Shown piece by piece: positions 1-6,097 of a stretch of 14,901 bases of DNA. The stretch lies in contig JBGGNG010000082.1 in the NCBI GenBank assembly GCA_041287635.1, positions 1 through 14,901 of the forward strand, in the 5' to 3' direction. A program made the position numbers and the translations under genes. Under the pieces are notes generated by a model. It worked only from the letters and a program-made list of their open reading frames with translations, had not been told where the DNA came from and ran no database searches. Numbering within the stretch: the first letter of the stretch is position 1; each line of letters opens with the position of its first letter. The stretch comes from JAOUEA01 sp041287635. Its GTDB lineage: Bacteria > Actinomycetota > UBA4738 > HRBIN12.

Positions 1-603
1 CCTCAGGGCCGCTACACGGTGCTTGGAGATGACGGCGCCCCCGTCGGCACCGAGGCCTTCCGCTGCGCACCGGGGCCGATGGGCTGGCGCTACTTCAGCG
101 ACGTGCAGGCCGACGATCCGTCGCCGCACCGCGAGATCGTCGACGTGGCGGTCGGTGCCGACTGGCGCATCGCCCGCGTCCGTATCGACACGGGCGAGCA
201 CCACGTGCTGCTCGAGCCTCGGGGCGACGCGCTGGTGGGGTTCCGTGACGGTCTCGAGATCGAGATCCCATACGGCCCCGACGTGCACCTCGACTACTTC
301 ACGCCCGCGACGAACCTCATAACGACGAAACGGCTCGACGACACGGCGGAGATCGACGTCGTGTTCCTCGCACCCGTGACGATGGAACCTTCGCGCGAGC
401 GTCAGCGGTACGAGTTCGGCGGCCCGGACGAGGTCGAGACGCCGAGCGGACGGTTCTCGGCGACGCGCTGGACGTTCACGGCGCTCGATTCCGGCTGGAC
501 CGCCGAGCTGTGGGTCGCGGGCGACGTCGTCGTCGCCTACGACCGGCTGTTCGAGCTCACGGAGTACGAGGCCGGGGCGAGCGGCGCTCATCCCCTGACG
601 TGA
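1..603 (+). CDS. Hypothetical protein, 5'-truncated, beta-rich
   Basis: The reading frame is open from the first base, and the residues before the first GTG (position 19) fit the same fold, so the true start probably lies upstream of the window. About 200 residues are visible, ending at TGA 601-603. Alternating hydrophobic and charged residues suggest an antiparallel beta-sheet protein. Short recognisable patches are GWRYFSDV near the start, a run of strands around 'HHVLLEPRGDALVGF', and a C-terminal 'AELWVAGDVVVAYDRLFEL' strand pair. No signal peptide, catalytic motif or membrane segment is visible in the part present. I do not recognise the family. Small beta-barrel or ligand-binding domains of the DUF3108 or glycolipid-binding type are possible by general appearance only. 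The gene ends just before a strong hairpin shared with the convergent yceI-type gene. Confidence 0.75.
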   Translation, partial: PQGRYTVLGDDGAPVGTEAFRCAPGPMGWRYFSDVQADDPSPHREIVDVAVGADWRIARVRIDTGEHHVLLEPRGDALVGFRDGLEIEIPYGPDVHLDYFTPATNLITTKRLDDTAEIDVVFLAPVTMEPSRERQRYEFGGPDEVETPSGRFSATRWTFTALDSGWTAELWVAGDVVVAYDRLFELTEYEAGASGAHPLT

Positions 604-605
604 CG

Positions 606-631
606 AAGGCCGGCCCCGGAGGGCCGGCCTT
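606..631. terminator. Bidirectional hairpin terminator
   Basis: A perfect 11-bp stem, AAGGCCGGCCC (606-616) with GGGCCGGCCTT (621-631), closes a CGGA loop. It lies between the stop codons of two convergent genes (603 and 657). Stem symmetry and A/T ends suit termination in both directions. There is no long U-tract, which is common in high-GC actinobacteria. Confidence 0.75.
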
Positions 632-656
632 CCACGGGCATCTCGTCGGATCGGGC

Positions 657-1223
657 TCAGCCGACCTTGATCGCCTCGAGGTCGATCACGATGTCGACCT
701 TCTTGCCGACGAGGAGTCCGCCGGTCTCGACCGCGACGTTCCAGGTCAGGTCCCAGTCCTCGCGCTCCACGGTCGTGGAGGCCTCGGCGAAGATCTTCGT
801 GTTGTCGAAGGGGTCCTTGCCCCATCCGTTGAACTCGCCCTTCAGCGTGATCGGCTTCGTCACGTCCTTGACCGTGAGGTCGCCGTCGAGCTCGAAGCTC
901 GTGTCGCCGGTGTGACGGATCGCCGTCGAACGGAACGACATCACCGGGTACTCGTCGCTCTCGAAGAAGTCGGCGCTCTTGAGGTGGCTGTCGCGCTGCT
1001 CGAAGTTCGTCTGCACGCTGCCCGTCTGCACGTCGACCTGCACGCTCGAGGACTCCGCCGTCTCGCCGACCTCGATCGTGCCCGAGAACTCCGTGAAGCG
1101 GCCGCGGGTCTTGGTCAGCATGTGGCGCGCGACGAAACCCACCTCGGTGTGGCTGGCGTCGAGCTCGTACGTGCCGGCGGGCGGGTAGGACACGCCTGTG
1201 ATCTCCTGCGCTACCTGGGCCAT
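657..1223 (-). CDS. YceI family protein
   Basis: The product is 188 residues, the usual size of a YceI-domain protein. This family folds as a lipocalin-like beta-barrel that binds isoprenoid-type lipids in characterised members. Family landmarks are visible: 'SHTEVGFVARHMLTKTRGRF' near the N-terminus, an 'RDSHLKSADFF' segment followed by 'YPVMSFRS', the 'GDLTVKDVTKPITLKGEF' strand pair, and a C-terminal 'GGLLVGKKVDIVIDLEA'. No signal peptide is visible, so unlike the E. coli periplasmic form this copy is probably cytoplasmic, as in many actinobacterial homologues. The ATG at 1223 was chosen because GAGGAGGAA lies just upstream on the minus strand; a longer frame exists but lacks family similarity. 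The gene is divergent from the HxlR regulator, which may control it through the inverted repeat at 1292-1316. The physiological ligand is unknown. Confidence 0.9.
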   Translation of the reverse strand: MAQVAQEITGVSYPPAGTYELDASHTEVGFVARHMLTKTRGRFTEFSGTIEVGETAESSSVQVDVQTGSVQTNFEQRDSHLKSADFFESDEYPVMSFRSTAIRHTGDTSFELDGDLTVKDVTKPITLKGEFNGWGKDPFDNTKIFAEASTTVEREDWDLTWNVAVETGGLLVGKKVDIVIDLEAIKVG

Positions 1224-1291
1224 GGTGCCTTCCTCCTCTGACTCCGCTCGCCGTCCCTCACGGCGATGCATACCGTGACTAACGGTTCCTA

Positions 1292-1316
1292 AGGTACTAT
1301 CTATTCCTGAGTACCT
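1292..1316. promoter_or_regulatory. Inverted repeat, probable HxlR-family operator
   Basis: The perfect half-sites AGGTACT (1292-1298) and AGTACCT (1310-1316) are separated by 11 bases, so their centres lie 18 bp apart, compatible with a dimeric winged-helix regulator. The repeat sits in the 176-bp divergent gap between the yceI-type gene and the HxlR gene, in a stretch noticeably more AT-rich than its surroundings. A weak plus-strand promoter could be read as GTGACT (1275-1280), 17 bases, then TATCTA (1298-1303). The inner edge of the left half-site would then overlap the -10. That would fit autorepression of the regulator and control of yceI. Operator function is inferred, not demonstrated. 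Confidence 0.5.
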
Positions 1317-1399
1317 CAAGTTCTGAAACCATGCGTCGATGGCAGACATACCCGCAGAGGGCGAATACGATGCCCGCGGGCCGGAGGAGTGGGGACACG

Positions 1400-1729
1400 A
1401 TGACCGACGAAGCACCGCTCTGCGAGCACTTCCAGCGGGCCGCCGAGCTGATCGGCAAGCGGTGGAACCCGCAGGTCGTGCGCGCTTTGCAGACGGGCTC
1501 CGCACGCTTCGGCGACCTCAAGCACGCCGTGCCGAACATCTCGGATGCAGTCCTCAGCGAGCGCCTGAAGGAGCTGGAGGCGGAAGGCATCGTGACGCGC
1601 GACGTCACGCCTTCGACCCCCGTGCTGATCGAGTACCACCTGACGGACCGCGGCCGCGACCTCACGAAGGTCATGGAAGAGCTCGCTGCATGGGCCGAGC
1701 GGTGGTCGAACACGCCCGAGCCCGTGTGA
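1400..1729 (+). CDS. HxlR-family winged-helix transcriptional regulator
   Basis: The product is 109 residues, typical for the HxlR family (dimeric winged helix-turn-helix DNA-binding proteins). The N-terminal 'LCEHFQRAAELIGKRWNPQV' matches the family opening, including the conserved cysteine (C8), which senses thiol or electrophile stress in characterised relatives such as YodB and HypR. Next come the recognition-helix region 'RFGDLKHAVPNISDAVLSER', 'LKELEAEGIVTRDV', and the wing with 'VLIEYHLTDRGRDL'. The ATG at 1400 follows GGAGGAG (1383-1389), and the protein similarity begins there; an upstream in-frame ATG at 1331 gives an unrelated extension. It is divergent from yceI and followed, after 4 bases, by a Rieske ferredoxin gene, so the two probably share a transcript. 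C8 as a redox switch is inference from relatives. Confidence 0.9.
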   Translation: MTDEAPLCEHFQRAAELIGKRWNPQVVRALQTGSARFGDLKHAVPNISDAVLSERLKELEAEGIVTRDVTPSTPVLIEYHLTDRGRDLTKVMEELAAWAERWSNTPEPV

Positions 1730-1733
1730 GTCG

Positions 1734-2070
1734 ATGATGAGCGATGGCACCTGGCTGCCGACCGGGAGCCGCGACGATCTCATCGAGGCCAAGGCCGCCC
1801 GGGTCGCCGTGGGCGATGCCACGGTGCTGTTGGTCCGCTCAGGCGACCGCGTCTTCGCGATCGGGAACAGGTGCACCCACCAGGGCGCCCCGCTCGACCG
1901 GGGGCCGGTGAAGATCTCGGGCTCCCTCGCCACGGTCACCTGCCCGGCTCACGGCAGCGTCTTCAGGCTGGAGGACGGGAAGGTGATGCGGGGGGCCCGC
2001 GATGAAGCCCGTCGACGCCTACGAGACCCGGGTCGTCGAGGGCACGGTCGAGGTTCGTCCTCGCGGCTGA
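1734..2070 (+). pseudogene. Rieske [2Fe-2S] ferredoxin gene, frameshifted
   Basis: The first 87 residues are a clear Rieske ferredoxin: CTHQGAPLD (C47, H49) and CPAHGSVF (C70, H73) supply the two cysteine and two histidine ligands of the [2Fe-2S] cluster. Downstream of 'GKVMRG' the frame becomes an Arg/Gly-rich shadow running to 2243. Removing one G from the six-G run at 1990-1995 restores 'GPAMKPVDAYETRVVEGTVE' and a stop at TGA 2068-2070. The repaired protein is 111 residues, normal for a small Rieske electron-transfer protein feeding an oxygenase or similar enzyme. No oxygenase is next to it. Start codons ATG 1734 and ATG 1737 are both possible; only a weak ribosome site precedes them, so translation may depend on the HxlR gene ending at 1729. 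The break may be a real mutation or a homopolymer sequencing error. Confidence 0.85.
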
Positions 2071-2083
2071 GGGTGCCCGATCA

Positions 2084-2103
2084 CGCCCTCCAGCCGGAGG
2101 GCG
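2084..2103. terminator. Hairpin terminator between convergent genes
   Basis: An 8-bp stem, CGCCCTCC (2084-2091) with GGAGGGCG (2096-2103), closes an AGCC loop. It falls in the 38-base gap between the repaired Rieske stop (2070) and the stop of the convergent CPBP gene (2109). Its position supports 2070, rather than 2243, as the true end of the Rieske gene. No U-tract is present. Confidence 0.65.
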
Positions 2104-2108
2104 GTGGG

Positions 2109-2908
2109 TCACGTCGATGTCGTGACGACCTCACCGACGGACTCCGTGCCCGGCGTCGCGAAGATGGAACGCTTCACCGCGGCCACGATGAACAGGATCA
2201 CGGCCGCGTAGGAGATGAAGCCCTGCAGTCCCTGCGCGGCTGAGACGTCACCATCGCTCCCCATGAACGTAAAGTCCCACAAGGGGCGTGGAGCACGATC
2301 GGGACGAGCAGGGTGCCCGTCGAGCGCCGGGCCGCATAGAGCACGCTGCCGAACACGAACGCGAAGACGATCTGCTGGAGCGTGGGACCGACGTCCTGGC
2401 CGAGCACGATGTTCGCGCCGTGGAGCAGACCGAACAGGAGCGACGACCAGAACCAGGCGCCCACCTCGCCCATGCCGCCTCGCAGAGCCGTGAGCACGAG
2501 GCCGCGCGTGAGCGTCTCCTCGGCGATGCCGACGGCGATCGTCCCGACCAGCAATCAGACGATGAACGAAGCGTGGCGGTCTCCCCGATCCGCCGTCGCG
2601 AGACCCGCGACGATGCCGAGAGCCAAGAAGGCCGGGATCAGCAAGTTCCATCGCGGCGACCGCTCGTCGTCACGGAACACCGGCCGCCACCACCCGAGGA
2701 AGGCGGTGAGCCCCAGCAGCACCGCCGCGCCGACCCAGACGGGGATCACGATCGCCCGGAGCACGTTGCTCGTCGAATCGGCGACGTCGTCGTAATCGAC
2801 GCCGCTCGCGAGGAACGCCAAGGTGAAGAGCACCACGTAGCCGACGAAGATCGCGACGCCCACGCTCGGGCGTGGCTCGACGCGCATGGTCTCGATCCGT
2901 TGGCTCAT
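2109..2908 (-). pseudogene. CPBP-family intramembrane protease gene, with in-frame stop and frameshift
   Basis: Three pieces assemble into one CPBP (CAAX protease / bacteriocin-processing, Abi-type) membrane protein of about 265 residues. Piece one (2908 down to 2558) holds about three membrane helices and ends in 'ADRGDRHASFIV' at an in-frame TGA (2555-2557). The same frame continues directly with 'LLVGTIAVGIAEETLTRG', carrying the EExxxR motif, then 'FGLLHG' (FxxxH). Around the GGGG at 2283-2286 (CCCC in the coding strand) the frame shifts. The other frame supplies 'LWDFTFMGSDG' and a last helix, ending at 2109. Joining them gives HALWDF, matching the third CPBP motif HxxxD/N, if two bases are extra. 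All three catalytic motifs lie after the stop, so as written no active protease can be made. The ATG at 2908 has GGAGGAGGAG upstream. A single G-to-A change turning TGG into TGA would explain the stop. Substrate unknown. Confidence 0.85.
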
Positions 2909-3044
2909 CTACCCGCTCCTCCTCCGGTAGAAGACAGGAGTATCCCGGGCGGCCTCTTCGTCGGCAGCCTCGAACCCATGCGTCCCAACGTCACCACCGA
3001 GTAGCATCGCCCGCGTGCTGGCCTCGAGACACGGAGTCGCGACG

Positions 3045-4184
3045 ATGCTCGTGCGTTGCGCTCTCGCCCTGGTCACGTGTGTCGTGACCACCCCGGTCTC
3101 GGGAGCGAGTGCCCAGGAGGTCGAGCGCGCCTGGGTGCCTCCCGCCTACCTGATGTGGCGAACCGGAGGACTCCCGACAGGTCTCACGCCCGAACTCGAC
3201 GGGCTCCGGGGCACCGAGCACGTGGTCGTCGTCTCGGGCGACACGCTCTGGATGTCGCACTCGGTCCGCGCCGACGGGACCGTGGTCGACCGTCGCAAGG
3301 GTCTGTACCGCATCCCGGTCGAGGTGATGTCGACGTCGGCCCGTGACATGGCCCCGTTCCTGCCGCCTGCGTGGCGCGACGCCGTGGTGGACGCGTGGCG
3401 CGACGGCCGCGGCGTGCTCGGCGAGTCGAGCGCGGCCCTGCGCCGACTCGGCGTGGGCGACCGCTTCGTGTTCGGACGGAACCGCATCACCGTCGGCGCG
3501 ATCGTGCCCGACGAGGTCGTCGCCTGGAGCGAGCTGATGGTCTCGGGCGAGGTCGGCCGATCCCTCGGCGTGCGACACGCCCGGTTCGCCCTGATGGACA
3601 TGCGCACCGCCCCCTCCGAACGCGAGCTCGCCCGGCGTATCGCTCACCTGCTCGCGCCCGGCTACCCTCCACGGGTGCGCCGTCCGGGCCACGCGTGGTT
3701 CCGTCGGCAAGGAGACTCCGTGTGGCCGCCCGTGCTGATGAAGCGTGGGTTCGGCGAATTCCGCGCCTACCCCGATCCTCGCCGCCCCGGATACCTGCGC
3801 ATGCAACCGGCCTTCGTCCGCGACAACCTGGCGACGCGCCGGGTGCCGCTGCTCGGCCGGTTCTCGTGCCACGAGCGGCTGTTCCCACGCTTGATCGCCG
3901 CGATGCGTGAACTGCGCGAGCGGGGCCGAGGCGAGGCGATCCGGAACTTCGCCGGTTGTTACAGCGCGCGCATGGTGATGCGACGGCCGAACGGTGCGAT
4001 CTCACATCATTCATGGGGTGCAGCGGTCGACATCAACTCGCTCACTAACCCCTACGGGTCGGATCCGCGTCAACCCGCGGTCCTCGTGAGGGTGATGCGT
4101 GAGCGTGGCTTCGCCTGGGGTGGACGCTGGACCGTTCCCGACGGCATGCACTTCGAGTTCGTCGATATCCCGGGCGTGCCGTAG
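3045..4184 (+). CDS. Secreted M15-family (VanY/endolysin-like) peptidase
   Basis: This 379-residue protein has an N-terminal hydrophobic signal ('CALALVTCVVTTPVSGASA', likely cleaved near residue 23) and a C-terminal zinc peptidase domain. 'SHHSWGAAVDIN' fits SxHxxGxAxD (H322, D329), and 'PDGMHFEF' supplies the third ligand H369, with D366 where other members often carry Glu. M15 enzymes cut D-alanyl or L-Ala-D-Glu bonds in peptidoglycan, so the product probably acts in the cell wall. Residues 24-270 form a large domain I cannot assign. One part, 'LGVGDRFVFGRNRITVGAIV' (135-154), resembles the extracytoplasmic domain of MacB/FtsX-type permeases. The ATG at 3045 is preferred over GTG 3015 because GGAG at 3033-3036 precedes it and the signal peptide then starts cleanly. 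A tiny hairpin (GCCGT/ACGGC, 4178-4192) surrounds the stop codon. Convergent with the next gene. Confidence 0.85.
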   Translation: MLVRCALALVTCVVTTPVSGASAQEVERAWVPPAYLMWRTGGLPTGLTPELDGLRGTEHVVVVSGDTLWMSHSVRADGTVVDRRKGLYRIPVEVMSTSARDMAPFLPPAWRDAVVDAWRDGRGVLGESSAALRRLGVGDRFVFGRNRITVGAIVPDEVVAWSELMVSGEVGRSLGVRHARFALMDMRTAPSERELARRIAHLLAPGYPPRVRRPGHAWFRRQGDSVWPPVLMKRGFGEFRAYPDPRRPGYLRMQPAFVRDNLATRRVPLLGRFSCHERLFPRLIAAMRELRERGRGEAIRNFAGCYSARMVMRRPNGAISHHSWGAAVDINSLTNPYGSDPRQPAVLVRVMRERGFAWGGRWTVPDGMHFEFVDIPGVP

Positions 4185-4198
4185 GAAACGGCTCCGCC

Positions 4199-4621
4199 TC
4201 AGGCGATCAGTACCAAGGCCCACGGCAGCGCGGCCCCGATCGCGAACGCCACGATCACGAGGGGCTTCGATGACTGCCGGCTTTCGTCCCTGCCTGCGGC
4301 GACCGCCATGATCAGCAGCCCCGCCGCCACGAGCAGCAGCAGCCCCACCGAGAAGAGGGCGAGCACGCCCAACGACAGCAGGATGCCCGTACCGCCGGCT
4401 GCCGCCAGGTGGCGTCGCTCCGGCGTGCGCAACACCGCAGCCCCGATCGAGCACGCGGTGGCGAGCACGAACAACGCGAGCACCGCCCCCACCCGGGCGC
4501 GGTCGTTGCCCGACTCGTTCGCGATCAGCCAGACATAGAGGACGGTCGTGCCGCCCACGATCGCCGCGGCGCCCAGCGCCCAGGATCGCCCGGGGAAGGC
4601 TCGCGCCCGACTCGACGTCAT
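4199..4621 (-). CDS. Small multi-pass membrane protein, unknown function
   Basis: The product is 140 residues and mostly hydrophobic, with about four or five membrane helices: around residues 12-34, 42-62, 73-106 (long enough for two) and 119-139. Short charged stretches (an N-terminal SSRAR and 'AGRDESRQSSK' before the last helix) would lie in loops. I see no transport, enzymatic or binding motif and do not recognise the family. The ATG at 4621 overlaps the TGA of the upstream aminotransferase as ATGA (4 bases), which implies translational coupling and one transcript. A longer upstream extension would run through the aminotransferase gene and is not credible. A role in exporting or sensing an aminotransferase product is conceivable but rests on gene context only. 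Confidence 0.75.
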   Translation of the reverse strand: MTSSRARAFPGRSWALGAAAIVGGTTVLYVWLIANESGNDRARVGAVLALFVLATACSIGAAVLRTPERRHLAAAGGTGILLSLGVLALFSVGLLLLVAAGLLIMAVAAGRDESRQSSKPLVIVAFAIGAALPWALVLIA

Positions 4622-5952
4622 GCACCCATCGCGTCGTCGGCGATCGAGAGTACGTCGTCGATGATCTCGAAGCCCTCCGCGAGCTGTTCCTCGGTGATGC
4701 ACAGCGGCGGGTTCGTCATGATGCCGTTGAATCGCACCATCGTGAAGAGGCCGCGGTCGAGCAACGCCCGGTTGACCGATGCCATCGTCTCGTTCAGCAC
4801 GTTGAAGGGGCTGAGCGGTTCCATCGTCTCGCGGCTCTTCACGAGCTCGACGATGCCGAACAGGCCGAGGTTGCGGACGCGGCCGACGCTCGGGTGCTTC
4901 TCCGTGAGCTCCTCGTGGTGGCGGGCCATCACCTCACCCATGCGCCTGGCGTTCCCGACGAGGTCGTCTTCCTCGAGCACCTCGATCGCTGCGAGCGCGG
5001 CGGCGCACGAGAGGGGATGCGAGTTGTACGTGAGTCCGCCCCAGAACACGTGCTCGTCGAAGTGGGCGGAGATGTCGGGCGATATCGCGAGCGCGCCCAG
5101 CGGCAGGTACGACGACGTGAGGCCCTTCGCCGTCGACATCAGGTCGGGCACGACGTTCCAGTGGTTCACCGAGAACCACTCCCCCGTGCGACCGAATCCG
5201 GCCATCACCTCGTCGGCGATCATCACGATCCCGAATTCGGTGCAGAGCTCCCGCACGCCCCGGATGTATCCGTCGGGCGGGATCAGGATGCCGTTCGTGC
5301 CCGTGACGGGTTCCAGGATGAACGCCGCGATCGTCTCGGGACCCTCGAGCTCGATCGTCTCGCGAAGGAGCGCGAGCGAGGTCTCGGCGTCGTCGAGGCC
5401 TCGCTGCGTGCCGTGGTAGGGGTCCAGCACGTGCACGACCCCGGGCATCGGTGGGTTCTCGTTCGCCCATCGACGCGGGTCGCCGGTGAGGTTGATCGTC
5501 GCGTACGTCGCCCCGTGGTAGCTGCGGTAGCGCGCGAGCACCTTCTGCCGGCCCGTGTGCGCCTTGGCGATGCGGATCGCGTTCTCGTTGCACTCGGCGC
5601 CGCCGAGGGTGAAGAAGGACTTCTCGAGGTCTCCGGGCCACAGCGTCGCGAGCTTCTCGCCGAGCAGGGCGCGCGTCTCGTACGCCATGAACGGCGAGAT
5701 GTAGGGGAGCGTCTCGGCCTGACGCGCGATCGCGTCGAGCACGCGCTTGTCGCGGTGGCCGATGTTCACGCCCATGAGCTGCGAGTTGAAGTCGAGGAAG
5801 CGCCTGCCGTCGACCGTCGTGAAGTGGACGCCCTCCGCGGATGCCACCGCCATGGGGGCTGCCTTGGACTGGGCCTGCCAGTCGTAGAGCGTGTAGCGCT
5901 TCGAGAGCTCGACGATGCGCTCGGCATCGAGCGTTCCACGGTCCTCGGTCAT
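4618..5952 (-). CDS. Class-III PLP-dependent aminotransferase (copy A)
   Basis: This 444-residue fold-type I enzyme of the omega-aminotransferase group should move an amino group from an amine or omega-amino acid to a 2-oxo acid. Visible landmarks are GGAE (117-120) for phosphate binding, SYHG (144-147), ADEV with D247 facing the pyridine nitrogen, and 'STAKGLTSS' with K276 as the probable Schiff-base lysine. The C-terminal 'IMTNPPLCIT' has Thr-Asn before PPL where many class-III enzymes carry Arg, so the substrate pocket may be unusual. It is co-linear, without gaps, with copy B at 10712-12046. The ATG at 5952 follows GGGAGG on the minus strand; GTG 5955 is an alternative. It is the first gene of a two-gene unit with the membrane protein and divergent from the PhoX-like gene. 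Taurine, beta-alanine and polyamine-derived substrates are all possible. Confidence 0.92.
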   Translation of the reverse strand: MTEDRGTLDAERIVELSKRYTLYDWQAQSKAAPMAVASAEGVHFTTVDGRRFLDFNSQLMGVNIGHRDKRVLDAIARQAETLPYISPFMAYETRALLGEKLATLWPGDLEKSFFTLGGAECNENAIRIAKAHTGRQKVLARYRSYHGATYATINLTGDPRRWANENPPMPGVVHVLDPYHGTQRGLDDAETSLALLRETIELEGPETIAAFILEPVTGTNGILIPPDGYIRGVRELCTEFGIVMIADEVMAGFGRTGEWFSVNHWNVVPDLMSTAKGLTSSYLPLGALAISPDISAHFDEHVFWGGLTYNSHPLSCAAALAAIEVLEEDDLVGNARRMGEVMARHHEELTEKHPSVGRVRNLGLFGIVELVKSRETMEPLSPFNVLNETMASVNRALLDRGLFTMVRFNGIMTNPPLCITEEQLAEGFEIIDDVLSIADDAMGA

Positions 5953-6097
5953 CACGATCGATCCTCCCTGACGGCCATCACCACTGAGCTTGGCACACGA
6001 CCCGCCACTGTTTCGGCGAACGATGCGTCCGAGAGCACTGGCGGACGGTGGGTCATGCGCTCTACGCTGCGTGAACCGTTCCGGGGGAGGGAGCTTC

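Noticed and set aside
1996..2243. Extended C-terminus of the Rieske frame (Arg/Gly-rich, to 2243)
   Set aside because: It lacks similarity to the family, runs through a terminator hairpin and overlaps the CPBP gene antisense; the other frame gives the proper Rieske ending at 2070.
2555..2557. TGA read as selenocysteine or a recoded tryptophan
   Set aside because: Other genes in the window use TGA as their normal stop, including at coupled junctions, and CPBP proteins are not known selenoproteins; mutation or error is simpler.
2288..3004. 238-residue plus-strand frame opposite the CPBP gene
   Set aside because: Composition is the Arg/Asp/Glu/His-rich pattern of an antisense shadow; the minus strand encodes recognisable CPBP motifs and membrane helices.
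4178..4205. Two small hairpins (5-bp and 4-bp stems) around the M15 peptidase stop
   Set aside because: Too weak to call a terminator; the first includes the stop codon and neither has a U-tract.
5981..6046. CCACTG direct repeats and CCGCCA/TGGCGG dyad between aminotransferase A and the PhoX-like gene
   Set aside because: Short, imperfect, and expected by chance at this GC content; no promoter or PHO-box pattern supports them.
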